DNA of 64,000 nucleotides from Flavobacterium channae (GCF_021172165.1 NZ_CP089096.1:682001-746000); one strand, 5' to 3'; counted from the first letter of the stretch, positions 31,295 to 40,801 are shown. The notes: a model not told the origin generated them from the sequence alone. A program made the numbers and translations.

Positions 31295-33709
31295 TTAAAA
31301 CATTCCGCCACCACTTTGTGTTTCGTTAGCATCTCTTTGTTTTCTTGCTAATGCACGGTTTTTTCCACCACCAAAAATGTAATTAAAACCTACATATAAA
31401 GTTTGGCTTTCCCAATAAAAAGCTCCTTGTTGTCTGAAAGGAATATTTCCGTCAAAAGCAAAACGCATATTTTCAAAAACGTCATTATAACGAGCGGTAA
31501 TTGTTCCTTTACCTTTTAAGATATTGTAAGTTGCTCCAAAATCCATTTTATACATTTCTTTTCTGTCGTATTGTAAGCCTTTGTCTTTTCCTCTATACAT
31601 AGCAAACAATTGGAAACGTAAATTTTTTGTAGCTGTAAAACTGTTGTTGATTCTTGTATTAAAAGTAGTTACGTCAACTTCAGCATTTTCTAAAGCATTT
31701 GTGTTTGCATTTTGAACAGTTCCTTTTGCGGTTTTAAAATAAACATCAGCACTTACATTTACTGACCACCATTTTGCGAATTTTAAATTTCCTGATGATT
31801 CAATTCCAAAGGCATCATTGTTAGCAAAATTGGCATACGATAATATGTTACGATTTGGATTGTTTGGATCGTTATAAACTGTTCTAGAAATTTCATCCGA
31901 AATGCTTCTGTAAAACACACCACTTGTAATTGAACCAATTTTAGTAGCTCTTGTATAATTTACTTCAAACGAATTAGTGAATTGTGGTACTAAATCTGGA
32001 TTTCCTCTAGATTCCATTAATGGTGTTGTCCATTCTCTAATTGGACTGATTTGACCAATGCTTGGGCGATCAACTCTTCTTGAATAATTAAAATTAAACG
32101 AGTTTTTATCATTAACCGTATATGTTAAAAATGCCGATGGATAAGCTGTAAATAAATCATCACTTATTTTTTGTGCATCGGTAAAACTTGGGTTAGTTTC
32201 ATTAATTGCAAAATCTGCTTCTAAATCAAAATATTCTAAACGAACACCAATTTGTCCACTCCATTTTCCAATTTGTTTTCCAATATTACCATAAGCCGAA
32301 TAGATATTTCTGCCAAATTCAAATGAATTGTTTGCGCTTGTAAAACTTGGATTATCATCAAAAAAACGATTACCCGAATTTTGAATACGTGTTTCAACTC
32401 CTAATTCTAACTTAGTAGTTTCTGTTATAGGGTTAACATAATCTGCGTTAAATTGAAAATAATCAGTTGTTCCTTTAACGATGTTTGTTCTGTCGTAATT
32501 TTCTGTTGGATTCGAAATCGTCTCATCGTAAACTGTATTTTCATCATTAACCGTGTGCGAATAATTAAATTGTAGTTCTAAATTTTCATCTTTCTTTTCA
32601 AAGTCATGTTTGTAAACTAAATCATAAGTTTGATTTTTGTTGTCACCATTACTTCCAAAAAGTTGGGTTGTATTTCTATTGTTAACAGGATCTTCATAAA
32701 CAACAGTTGTTAGACCTGTACCAGAACCATAAGTAAAACTCTGATTCGTATAAGCTGATAATGTGTTTTTGTCGTTGATGTAATAATCCATACCAAATTT
32801 TAAAAGGTGTGAATTGTTTTTGTTTTTGAATTGAAAATTTTGAAGGTTTTCTTGGTTTGTTCTTTCACTATCCACAAACCCGTGATTTGCATTTATACCG
32901 TGATTAAAACCATAATTAGTGTAAAAATTTACTTTTCCTACACGATAGTTCATGTTTAAAGCCGAATTAGTTTTTGGTGTAATTCCAAAAGTCACTCCAG
33001 TGTTTAATGAACCATTAAAACCATCTTGCGAATTTTTGTGCAAAATAATATTGATGATTCCACTCATTCCTTCAGGGTTGTATTTAGCTGAAGGATTTGT
33101 GATTAATTCAATTTGTTTAATCGAAGCAGATGGAATTTGTTGTAACAATTGCTCAACCGAAACATTTGATGGTTTTCCATCGATAAGAACACGAACATTG
33201 CTGTTTCCTCTCATACTAATTTCTTTCGTCTGAGGGTCGATACTTACTGTAGGAATGTTGTTCATGATTTCTGAAGCAGTAGTTCCTGCAGCAATTAAAT
33301 CTTTTCCAACGTTGATTACTTTTCTGTCGATTTTTTGAACCATATTAGAGCGTTCCGCCACAACTTCTACGTCTTTTAATTCGGCAACATCTTCTGAAAT
33401 CGCAATTGTACCAAGATTCAAATCATTATCAGTAGTTAAATCGATTTGTTTTACAATGGTTTGATATCCAATAAATTGAATTTCTACTGTGTATTTTTGT
33501 AACGCTAATTTATTAATTGCAAAATTTCCTTCGTCTGTGGTTACACCTCCTGTAACAATTTTGTCATTGTCTTTTACTACAATGTTTACGTAAGGTAAAG
33601 TTTCATTTGATTTTTTGTCAATTACTTTTCCTTTGATACTTCCTGAATTTTGTGCAAAACTAAATGAGATAGCGCATAAAAAACAGATGATGGTTAGTTT
33701 TAGTTTCAT
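31295..33709 (-). CDS. Outer-membrane beta-barrel receptor with carboxypeptidase-regulatory-like domain
   Basis: An 804-residue exported protein with a signal peptide (ending SFSFAQ). Residues 22-105 are a carboxypeptidase D regulatory-like beta-sandwich: GSIKGKVIDKKSNETLPYVNI. A TonB-plug-like domain follows (about 118-235) with MNNIPTVSIDPQTKEISMRGN and IELITNPSAKYNPEGMSGI. The C-terminal 560 residues form a barrel of paired strands ending in a Gly/Phe tail (GGGMF). This plan matches the Bacteroidetes outer-membrane beta-barrel proteins related to TonB receptors. The substrate is unknown. It has no operon partners and no haem-type operator. Confidence 0.8.
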   Translation of the reverse strand: MKLKLTIICFLCAISFSFAQNSGSIKGKVIDKKSNETLPYVNIVVKDNDKIVTGGVTTDEGNFAINKLALQKYTVEIQFIGYQTIVKQIDLTTDNDLNLGTIAISEDVAELKDVEVVAERSNMVQKIDRKVINVGKDLIAAGTTASEIMNNIPTVSIDPQTKEISMRGNSNVRVLIDGKPSNVSVEQLLQQIPSASIKQIELITNPSAKYNPEGMSGIINIILHKNSQDGFNGSLNTGVTFGITPKTNSALNMNYRVGKVNFYTNYGFNHGINANHGFVDSERTNQENLQNFQFKNKNNSHLLKFGMDYYINDKNTLSAYTNQSFTYGSGTGLTTVVYEDPVNNRNTTQLFGSNGDNKNQTYDLVYKHDFEKKDENLELQFNYSHTVNDENTVYDETISNPTENYDRTNIVKGTTDYFQFNADYVNPITETTKLELGVETRIQNSGNRFFDDNPSFTSANNSFEFGRNIYSAYGNIGKQIGKWSGQIGVRLEYFDLEADFAINETNPSFTDAQKISDDLFTAYPSAFLTYTVNDKNSFNFNYSRRVDRPSIGQISPIREWTTPLMESRGNPDLVPQFTNSFEVNYTRATKIGSITSGVFYRSISDEISRTVYNDPNNPNRNILSYANFANNDAFGIESSGNLKFAKWWSVNVSADVYFKTAKGTVQNANTNALENAEVDVTTFNTRINNSFTATKNLRFQLFAMYRGKDKGLQYDRKEMYKMDFGATYNILKGKGTITARYNDVFENMRFAFDGNIPFRQQGAFYWESQTLYVGFNYIFGGGKNRALARKQRDANETQSGGGMF

Positions 33710-33858
33710 TTGATTTTTTAAAATTAAATTGATCGATGATTGAGTTAAGTAGACTTCAACATTTGTTAAATGTTACAGTGTTTTTATTAATTATATTTTT
33801 TTTAACATTTAGAAGCGATTTCTAAAATTTTATTTCATCATTCTATTGTCAAAATTCT

Positions 33859-33866
33859 TACCTTTG
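33859..33866 (+). promoter_or_regulatory. -7 promoter box for argS
   Basis: TACCTTTG matches TAnnTTTG, 23 nt upstream of the argS ATG at 33890. Confidence 0.6.
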
Positions 33867-33889
33867 CACGTTCTAAAAAACAGGTAAAA

Positions 33890-35668
33890 ATGACATTACA
33901 TCACACATTAACAACACACATCCAAAAAGCAGTTGAAGAATTGTTCAATATTTCTATTGAAAAAGTTGAATTTCAGGCTACTAGGAAAGAGTTTGAAGGT
34001 GATATAACAATGGTGGTTTTTCCTTTAGTAAAAGCGCTAAAAGGGAATCCTGTTGAGATAGGAAATCAAATCGGAAATTACTTGGTTGCGAATGTAAATG
34101 AAGTTGCTAAGTTTAATGTTGTAGGCGGATTTTTAAATATTGTGATTTCTGATACTTTTTATGTTGCCTTTTTCAATGAAATAAAAAATAATGAAACGTT
34201 TGGTTTTGTAACGCCTAAAGAAGGTGATAAGGCGGTAATGGTAGAATATTCTTCACCGAACACCAACAAGCCTTTACATTTAGGCCATATCCGTAATAAT
34301 TTATTAGGTTATTCTGTTGCTGAAATCTTAAAAGCTTCGGGTAAAAAAGTATACAAAACACAAATCATCAACGATAGAGGAATTCATATTTGTAAGTCAA
34401 TGTTGGCTTGGCAAAAATTTGGAAACGGACAAACTCCTGAATCGACTGGATTAAAAGGAGATAAGTTGGTTGGGAATTTCTATGTGGAATTCGATAAACT
34501 ATACAAAAGTGAAATTTCTGAATTAATTGCTCAAGGTAAAACAGAAGAGGAAGCAAAGAAATTGGCACCTTCTATTTTAGAAGCTCAAGAAATGCTTCGT
34601 AAATGGGAAGCAGGTGATGAAGAAGTAGTTGCTCTTTGGAAAACGATGAACCAATGGGTTTATGATGGTTTTGAACAAACATATAAAAACCTTGGGGTTG
34701 ATTTTGATAGTTATTATTACGAATCAAACACGTATTTGCTTGGAAAAGAAGTAGTGCAATTCGGATTAGAAAAAGGGATTTTTGAGAAAGATCCGGATGG
34801 TTCAGTTTGGATTGATTTAACTGCTGATGGTTTAGATAGAAAAATTGTACTTCGTTCTGATGGAACTGCGGTTTACATGACACAAGATATTGGAACGGCT
34901 ATTCAACGTGTAAAAGATTTTCCAGATGTTGGAGGAATGGTTTATACAGTAGGAAACGAGCAAGATTATCACTTTAAAGTATTGTTTTTAATTCTTAAGA
35001 AATTAGGATTTGATTGGGCTGAAAGCTTGTATCATTTGTCATATGGAATGGTAGAATTACCAACAGGTAAAATGAAATCTCGTGAAGGAACAGTGGTTGA
35101 TGCAGATGATTTAATGACTGAAATGACTACAACTGCTCAAGCTATTTCAGAAGAATTGGGCAAATTAGATGGATATTCTGAAACAGAAAAATCAAGTTTG
35201 TTTAAAACAATTGGTTTAGGTGCTTTAAAATATTATATGCTTAAAGTAGATCCGAAAAAGCAAATGATGTTTAATCCAGAAGAATCAGTTGATTTTGCTG
35301 GTAACACTGGACCTTTCATTCAATATACTTACGCTCGTATTCAATCAATTTTAAGAAAGGCAGATTTCAATTATTCAGTTGCAATAACAGGATTGGATTT
35401 GCATGAAAAGGAAAAAGAATTGATTAAACAAGTGCAATTATTTCCAGAAGTAATTAAAAGTGCTGCTGATAATCATAGTCCGGCTTTAATTGCTAATTAT
35501 ACGTATGATTTAGTTAAAGAATTCAATTCGTTCTATCAACAAGTTTCCATTTTAGGAGAAGAAAATCACGATAAAAAAGTGTTTAGAGTACAATTGTCAA
35601 AATCAGTTGGAAATACAATTAAAAATGCATTCCAATTGTTAGGAATTGAAGTTCCTGAAAGAATGTAA
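33890..35668 (+). CDS. argS: Arginyl-tRNA synthetase
   Basis: A 592-residue class Ia aminoacyl-tRNA synthetase. The N-terminal additional domain (1-105) recognises the tRNA D-loop. The catalytic Rossmann fold has the HIGH-type motif PLHLGHIRNN (HLGH 130-133), and the KMSKS-type loop is GKMKSREGTVVD. The C-terminal DALR helical domain ends GIEVPERM. Its length is normal. Three envelope-modification genes follow on the same strand from 35716, starting 47 nt after the argS stop, and I see no terminator in between, so they may share its transcript. Confidence 0.95.
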   Translation: MTLHHTLTTHIQKAVEELFNISIEKVEFQATRKEFEGDITMVVFPLVKALKGNPVEIGNQIGNYLVANVNEVAKFNVVGGFLNIVISDTFYVAFFNEIKNNETFGFVTPKEGDKAVMVEYSSPNTNKPLHLGHIRNNLLGYSVAEILKASGKKVYKTQIINDRGIHICKSMLAWQKFGNGQTPESTGLKGDKLVGNFYVEFDKLYKSEISELIAQGKTEEEAKKLAPSILEAQEMLRKWEAGDEEVVALWKTMNQWVYDGFEQTYKNLGVDFDSYYYESNTYLLGKEVVQFGLEKGIFEKDPDGSVWIDLTADGLDRKIVLRSDGTAVYMTQDIGTAIQRVKDFPDVGGMVYTVGNEQDYHFKVLFLILKKLGFDWAESLYHLSYGMVELPTGKMKSREGTVVDADDLMTEMTTTAQAISEELGKLDGYSETEKSSLFKTIGLGALKYYMLKVDPKKQMMFNPEESVDFAGNTGPFIQYTYARIQSILRKADFNYSVAITGLDLHEKEKELIKQVQLFPEVIKSAADNHSPALIANYTYDLVKEFNSFYQQVSILGEENHDKKVFRVQLSKSVGNTIKNAFQLLGIEVPERM

Positions 35669-35715
35669 TTGTAAACGATTATTAAAATATAAATTTAATT
35701 CAGTTGCTTGTTTAA

Positions 35716-37167
35716 GTGAACACATCAAAATATTTTTTTCAAACTCTCTTAGTTATAGCGGTTTCTGGTTTGTCTTTTGTGGCATTCAAAACGTTTTTAC
35801 CTAAAAAATTGTTTACTGAAAGTAAATTAGATTCTAAAAATGTAGTGGTCGATAGTTTGTTGCTTGAAGCTATTGCCGAAGATGAAGGTGCAGTTGTTGA
35901 AGATTCAATGGCAAAAACCATTATTGATTACAAAGTAGTAAACGGAATTCAGTTTCCTCCAGAAACTTTTGAAGAATATACTGGAAATCAATATTTAGTT
36001 ACTTTTTTTGAAAAACTTTTCCAATTAGAAACCAAAAAAGAAGGTAATGTTCGTATTGCTTATTTTGGTGATTCTATGACAGACGGTGATTTAATCGTAA
36101 AAGATTTCAGAACCTATTTACAAGAAAAATTTGGAGGTCAAGGTGTTGGTTTTGTAAATATTACATCTGAATCTGCTTCTTCAAGAAGTTCGATTACTCA
36201 TGAATTTTCTGGAAACTGGAAAACACAATCGTATTTAAAAGTAAAGCGTCCATCAAATCCTTTTGGTGTAAATGGTCACGTTTTTTATGCTAATGATACA
36301 GCTAATGTGGCTTGGGTAAAATACAAAGCAAACAAAGTTAGATTTGCTTCTGAATTACCACGACCAACGTTATTTTACGGAAGCTCAAAAAATAAAGAAG
36401 GTAAAATTAAATACGTTGTAGGAACTGATACTATTTCTAAAAAATTAACTCCAAACGGATTGGTTAATACAATGGTACTTTCGGAAGAAAATTTAAAAAG
36501 CATCAAAGTTAATTTTAAAAAAGCCGATTCAATTCCTATTTATGGTTTCAATTTTGATGATGGAAAAGGAGTTCATGTAGATAATTTTTCAAATAGAGGA
36601 AATTCTGGTTTACCAATTGGAAGTTTCGATATAGCAACTATGCGTGCTTTTCATGCAAAATTAGATTACGATTTAATAGTTTTGCAATATGGAGCAAACG
36701 TATTGAATTATGGTTCGTTGAATTATAATTGGTATGAAAAACGAATGGAAAAAGTAGTTGCTCATTTAAAAGAATGCTTTCCTGGTGTTGCTATTTTAAT
36801 TGTTTCTACGGCTGATAAATCAACAAAATATGATTTAGAAATGAAAACCGATTCTGCCGTTGTGCCGTTAAATACAGCACAAAAACGTTATGCAATTAAA
36901 TCAGAATCGAGTTTTGTAAACTTATATACTTTAATGGGTGGCGATGGTTCTATGATTCAATGGGTAGAACAAGAACCAGCAAAAGCAAATAAAGATTACA
37001 CACACTTTAATCACAGAGGAGCAAAAGAAGCGGCAAATTTCATTTTCTCGCAATTAAATCAAGGATATGAGTCGTATAAGGTGTTGAGAAAAAAACGTAA
37101 AAAGCCAGTAGCTCCTGTTAAAAAGGATAGCGTAATTATAAATAAAGATTCGGTGTATGAAGAGTAA
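35716..37167 (+). CDS. Membrane-anchored SGNH/GDSL hydrolase-like protein
   Basis: A 483-residue protein with an N-terminal signal anchor (residues 5-27). The SGNH domain shows block I IAYFGDSMTDGD (S120), block III LQYGANVLNYG (N328) and block V THFNHRGAKEAA (H430, with D427). The GDS to GAN distance is over 200 residues, so a large beta-rich insert (about 150-300) is present. This resembles AlgX/AlgJ or PatB-like esterase and transferase folds that handle acetyl groups on envelope polymers. The start is GTG at 35716. The gene overlaps the next (LysM-SGNH) by 11 nt and is part of a cluster with an MBOAT gene. Substrate and direction (transferase or esterase) are unknown. Confidence 0.75.
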   Translation: MNTSKYFFQTLLVIAVSGLSFVAFKTFLPKKLFTESKLDSKNVVVDSLLLEAIAEDEGAVVEDSMAKTIIDYKVVNGIQFPPETFEEYTGNQYLVTFFEKLFQLETKKEGNVRIAYFGDSMTDGDLIVKDFRTYLQEKFGGQGVGFVNITSESASSRSSITHEFSGNWKTQSYLKVKRPSNPFGVNGHVFYANDTANVAWVKYKANKVRFASELPRPTLFYGSSKNKEGKIKYVVGTDTISKKLTPNGLVNTMVLSEENLKSIKVNFKKADSIPIYGFNFDDGKGVHVDNFSNRGNSGLPIGSFDIATMRAFHAKLDYDLIVLQYGANVLNYGSLNYNWYEKRMEKVVAHLKECFPGVAILIVSTADKSTKYDLEMKTDSAVVPLNTAQKRYAIKSESSFVNLYTLMGGDGSMIQWVEQEPAKANKDYTHFNHRGAKEAANFIFSQLNQGYESYKVLRKKRKKPVAPVKKDSVIINKDSVYEE

Positions 37168-38578
37168 ATTGTTATTGCTATTATTAAGTTTTTCTTTTTT
37201 TGGGTTTGCTCAAGATACCTTGTTAGTGCCAGTTGACACAGTATATGTTGATGAACCTGTTATAGATTCTATCGAAGTTACTTTTACCGGAAATGATATT
37301 CAAAATCCAAATGCATTACTTTCTTTTTATGAGAAAATGTATCAAATGGAAATGTCAAAATCGGGAAAAATAAATATTGTTCATATTGGCGATTCGCATA
37401 TTCAAGCCGATTTGTTTACAGCTAAAATAAGAACACAATTTCAAAAGGTGTTTGGAAACGGTGGTTTTGGATTTACTTTTCCCTATAGTGTAGCTAAGAC
37501 AAATAATAGTGCTCCAATTCGATATAGCGCTTCTGGAAACTTTCAATGTTTTAGAAATTTATATGCCGATGCAGCTAAACCTGTTGGTTTGAGTGGTTTT
37601 TCTATGGAAACGAAGTCAGATGATTTTGCAATACAATTAGTGGTGAAAGATGCACAATATAATTTTACCAAATTGAAAGTCATTACGCCTAAAAATGAAA
37701 ATCTATTTGATGTTTCGGTTTCTAATAAAAGTATTGTAATAGAACGAAAAGTCCCAAAGAAAATAACGCACAAAGTTAAACCTGGTGAAGTTTTAGGTGG
37801 AATTGCAAACAAATACAATGTTTCTTTAAAAGCCTTAAAAAAAGCAAATGGTTTAAAAAGTGATATGATTCGTGATGGTAAGATTTTGACCATTCCAACA
37901 AAAGGAATGCAATCAAAATCGACTACTAAAACCGAATATATTCCAATTGATTTGGTTCAAGCAGAAAATTCAAATGATTATATTTCAACAACTCCATTAG
38001 ATAAAATTGCAATTGTTCCTAACCAAGAAATGGAAGATTTTGCTTTAAACGGATTGGTTTTAGAAAATGAGAGCACTGGTGTAATTTATCATAGTATTGG
38101 AGTTAATGGAGCAAAAGCTTCGGATTATAATAAGTTTCCTCTTTTTTATGAGCAACTTCCTGCTTTAAATCCTGATTTAGTAATCATTTCATTAGGAACA
38201 AATGAAAGTTTTGACAAACAATCTGGCGAACAATATTATGCGAATTTGACTCAAATGATTCAAGGAATTAAAGAGAAAAATCCTCAGACTTGTGTTTTGG
38301 TTATGACTTCACCACCTTCTGTTTTACATAGAAAATATAGAAATACATTTATCGAAAAATATGCCGATGCCATAGAAACAAATGCGCCTGAAAAAGAGTA
38401 TGCTTTTTGGGATTTGCTAAAGGTTTTTGGTGGAAACAATGCGATTAATAGAAATGCTGCGAAAGGATTTATGGCTAGAGATAAAGTGCATTATTCTAAA
38501 GCAGGTTACGAAAAACAAGGCGAATTGTTTTTTGAGGCTTTTTTACAATCATACGAATTATTTAAATCGACAAAATAG
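37157..38578 (+). CDS. Secreted SGNH/GDSL hydrolase with inserted LysM domain
   Basis: A 473-residue secreted protein with a signal peptide ending FGFAQ. Block I is NIVHIGDSHIQADLF (S80), block III IISLGTNESFD (345-350) and block V RDKVHYSKAGYE (D442, H445). Between blocks I and III lies a LysM peptidoglycan-binding domain (about 203-248): THKVKPGEVLGGIANKYNVS...ILTIP. LysM normally sits at a protein end, so an internal position within the SGNH fold is unusual. The domain would place the catalytic site on peptidoglycan. Overlap with the previous gene (11 nt) and a 2-nt gap to the MBOAT gene argue for one operon. O-acetylation or de-acetylation of the cell wall is inferred. Confidence 0.8.
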   Translation: MKSKLLLLLLSFSFFGFAQDTLLVPVDTVYVDEPVIDSIEVTFTGNDIQNPNALLSFYEKMYQMEMSKSGKINIVHIGDSHIQADLFTAKIRTQFQKVFGNGGFGFTFPYSVAKTNNSAPIRYSASGNFQCFRNLYADAAKPVGLSGFSMETKSDDFAIQLVVKDAQYNFTKLKVITPKNENLFDVSVSNKSIVIERKVPKKITHKVKPGEVLGGIANKYNVSLKALKKANGLKSDMIRDGKILTIPTKGMQSKSTTKTEYIPIDLVQAENSNDYISTTPLDKIAIVPNQEMEDFALNGLVLENESTGVIYHSIGVNGAKASDYNKFPLFYEQLPALNPDLVIISLGTNESFDKQSGEQYYANLTQMIQGIKEKNPQTCVLVMTSPPSVLHRKYRNTFIEKYADAIETNAPEKEYAFWDLLKVFGGNNAINRNAAKGFMARDKVHYSKAGYEKQGELFFEAFLQSYELFKSTK

Positions 38579-38580
38579 AA

Positions 38581-40095
38581 GTGAAAGCACTTTTAAATAT
38601 ACAAAATTGGTTTCTAGAAACAGTAGGAAGTGTTGATTTAGAAACAATACAAAATTGGTTTATTTACAACCCAAAACAACCGCTATTATTTAACAGTTCG
38701 TTGTTTTTAGGATTGTTCTTAATCTTTTATTTTATCTACATTTTATCTCGAAATACACATTATTTCAGAGTTACTTATGTGGTGCTTTTTTCATTGTTTT
38801 TCTACTATAAATCCAGTGGTCATTATTTCTGGATTTTGATATTTTCATCGGTTGTAGATTATTCACTTTCCCGATTAATTTATGTTGAAGCCCAACAGTT
38901 TTATCGTAAGTTTTATTTGGTTCTGAGTTTGTTGATTAACCTTGGAATGTTGGCTTATTTTAAGTATACCAACTTCTTTATCGATAATTACAATACGCTT
39001 TTTGATGGAAATATGAAGTTTGAAGATATTGTTCTTCCAGTTGGAATTTCCTTTTATACGTTTCAAACATTAAGTTATACTATCGATGTTTATAGAAGAG
39101 AATTAGAGCCGACAAAGAGCTTTATGGATTTTCTGTTCTTCGTTTCTTTCTTCCCGCAGTTAGTAGCTGGACCAATTGTAAGGGCTAGCGATTTTATTCC
39201 TCAGATTTATGAGAAATTAAAATTAACGAAAGAAGATTTTAACAGAGCATTGTTTTTAATTATTGGAGGTTTACTAAAGAAAGCAGTTATTTCCGATTTT
39301 ATTTCAAGCAACTTCGTTGATCGTGTTTTTGATGCGCCAAACAGTTATACGGCTTTTGAAAATTTAATGGCTTCTTATGGTTATGCTATACAAATTTATT
39401 GCGATTTTTCTGGATATTCCGATATGGCTATTGGATTAGCATTATTAATGGGATTCTGGTTGCCAGACAATTTTAGAACACCTTATCAATCGGGTTCTAT
39501 TACAGAGTTTTGGAGAAGATGGCACATTTCACTTTCTAGTTGGTTAAGAGATTATCTATACATCTCAATGGGTGGAAATAGAAAAGGAAAATTCAGAACC
39601 TATTTCAATTTATTTATGACCATGTTGCTAGGCGGTTTATGGCATGGTGCTTCATGGAAATTTGTGGTTTGGGGAGTTTTACACGGATTAGCTTTAGTTG
39701 TAGAGAAGTTTTTTGGACAATTCATCAAGTTACCTAAAAATGTATTTGTTAGAACAATTCAGGTTGTCTTGACTTTCCATTTCGTTGTATTCTGTTGGCT
39801 ATTTTTTAGAGCAAAAGATTTTGCGACAGCATTCCAAATTGTTCAAAATGTAATGAAACTAACTTTCGATTTAAATCAGTGGCAAACCATTGTCTTAGGA
39901 TATAAAAATGTATTTATTCTATTGACTATTGGAGTAGTTTGGCATTTTATTCCTGTTAAATCAATTGCTGGAATGCAAAAAGCATTTACTAATTTACCAT
40001 TAATTGCAAAAGCAGTTCTTTTAGGACTTATTTATTGGGTAGTTTACGCAACAGCTTCTGCAGATACACAGCCTTTTATTTATTTTCAGTTTTAG
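38581..40095 (+). CDS. MBOAT family O-acyltransferase (AlgI/PatA-like)
   Basis: A 504-residue inner-membrane protein with ten or more hydrophobic helices. The MBOAT active site is LLGGLWHGASWK (H355) with a second conserved histidine in FWRRWHISLSSW (H315). It should carry acetyl groups across the membrane to an envelope acceptor; AlgI (alginate) and PatA (peptidoglycan) are the best-known homologues. The start codon is GTG at 38581, 2 nt after the LysM-SGNH stop. The two SGNH genes upstream supply the periplasmic transferase or esterase partners. Its stop codon (TAG) shares its G with the first base of the GTAAC palindrome. Confidence 0.88.
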   Translation: MKALLNIQNWFLETVGSVDLETIQNWFIYNPKQPLLFNSSLFLGLFLIFYFIYILSRNTHYFRVTYVVLFSLFFYYKSSGHYFWILIFSSVVDYSLSRLIYVEAQQFYRKFYLVLSLLINLGMLAYFKYTNFFIDNYNTLFDGNMKFEDIVLPVGISFYTFQTLSYTIDVYRRELEPTKSFMDFLFFVSFFPQLVAGPIVRASDFIPQIYEKLKLTKEDFNRALFLIIGGLLKKAVISDFISSNFVDRVFDAPNSYTAFENLMASYGYAIQIYCDFSGYSDMAIGLALLMGFWLPDNFRTPYQSGSITEFWRRWHISLSSWLRDYLYISMGGNRKGKFRTYFNLFMTMLLGGLWHGASWKFVVWGVLHGLALVVEKFFGQFIKLPKNVFVRTIQVVLTFHFVVFCWLFFRAKDFATAFQIVQNVMKLTFDLNQWQTIVLGYKNVFILLTIGVVWHFIPVKSIAGMQKAFTNLPLIAKAVLLGLIYWVVYATASADTQPFIYFQF

Positions 40096-40138
40096 TAACA
40101 TTTGTTACCACTCTGCTTATTGGCAAATTGTAACTTTG
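40095..40138 (+). promoter_or_regulatory. Operator GTAAC-N4-GTTAC plus -7 box for the DUF6132 gene
   Basis: GTAACATTTGTTAC (40095-40108) has perfect 6-base outer arms GTAACA and TGTTAC. TAACTTTG (40131-40138) is the -7 box, 22 nt downstream. If transcription starts near 40143, the palindrome is centred at about -41.5, a class-II Crp/Fnr activator position. The leader is about 10 nt to the ATG at 40153. A 2-codon ATG-ACA-TGA overlaps that start. Confidence 0.65.
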
Positions 40139-40152
40139 TCTTTTAAAATGAC

Positions 40153-40356
40153 ATGACTAAAAAAGAAATCATATTTACAGTAATAGGAGTTATTATCGGG
40201 TTAATTTCTGGTTATGCATACTACCATTATGTTGGTTGTGTTTCAGGAACTTGTTCTATTACTTCAAAACCTTTAAATAGTACTTTGTATGGAGGTGTTT
40301 TGGGAGGATTATTATTTAATATGATTGGTGATTTTTTTAAGAAAAAGAATCCTTAA
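40153..40356 (+). CDS. DUF6132 family small membrane protein
   Basis: A 67-residue protein with two hydrophobic helices (about 6-27 and 45-60) joined by a short loop with two cysteines (VGCVSGTCSITSKP) and ending KKKNP. It matches DUF6132, a small membrane family frequently found near rhodanese or sulfur-handling genes in Bacteroidetes (remembered association, not checked). The two cysteines may form a thiol pair. It has a dedicated palindromic operator. The same operator precedes the next gene and the RND efflux operon, suggesting a shared signal. The function is unknown. Confidence 0.75.
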   Translation: MTKKEIIFTVIGVIIGLISGYAYYHYVGCVSGTCSITSKPLNSTLYGGVLGGLLFNMIGDFFKKKNP

Positions 40357-40364
40357 TTTGTTGT

Positions 40365-40407
40365 GTAACAATTGTTACTAAATAATTTTAAAGTTTTTCT
40401 ATATTTG
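40365..40407 (+). promoter_or_regulatory. Operator GTAAC-N4-GTTAC plus -7 box for the Cys-rich gene
   Basis: GTAACAATTGTTAC (40365-40378) is a perfect palindrome. TATATTTG (40400-40407) is an exact -7 box, 21 nt downstream. The predicted start of transcription (about 40412) coincides with the ATG of the gene, which implies a leaderless mRNA. Confidence 0.7.
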
Positions 40408-40411
40408 TTAC

Positions 40412-40738
40412 ATGAAATTTTCAGTTCACATACTTTGTTTTTATTTGTTGCTCCTAGTGGCATTGCCATCGGTACGTGCAATTAAGATGGTTGTGAATGA
40501 TACTTGCCAAAAAACATGTCATAGTAGTTCTTCTTCTGAATCTTCGGGTTGTGAAAAAGGAAAGATTATTATGAGTTTGAATTTTAGTCCAGTTCAATTT
40601 GTAGGTGAATTGGATTTCAAACCTCAAATCACATTTCCTGATTTCAAAATAGAAAAAGAAAAATCAAACTACGAGAAAATTTTCATCTCAAAATATCAAA
40701 ATTCTATTTGGCATCCGCCTAAGTTTTTCATTTCTTAA
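40412..40738 (+). CDS. Small exported Cys/Ser-rich protein, unknown
   Basis: A 108-residue protein with a signal peptide (MKFSVHILCFYLLLLVALPS). After the leader lies a short cysteine/histidine patch TCQKTCHSSSS...SGCEKG (C32, C36, H37, C47), spaced like a soft-metal or thiol site. The rest is polar and ends WHPPKFFIS. I do not recognise a named family; similar short proteins accompany cation-efflux genes in flavobacteria. Only about 4 nt separate its ATG from the -7 box, so translation would be leaderless. It shares its operator with the DUF6132 gene and the TolC operon. The role is unknown; a periplasmic metal or thiol sensor is speculation. Confidence 0.6.
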   Translation: MKFSVHILCFYLLLLVALPSVRAIKMVVNDTCQKTCHSSSSSESSGCEKGKIIMSLNFSPVQFVGELDFKPQITFPDFKIEKEKSNYEKIFISKYQNSIWHPPKFFIS

Positions 40739-40801
40739 AAATTTTAAAAAAGTTGATTTAAAGTTTGTGTTTTACACAAGCCTAACTTATAATGGAATTA
40801 A

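Noticed and set aside
33770..33800. GTTAAATGTTAC in the gap before argS as another GTAAC-N4-GTTAC site
   Set aside because: The left half is GTTAA rather than GTAAC, and its distance from the argS -7 box is far larger than the 21-22 nt seen in the true set.
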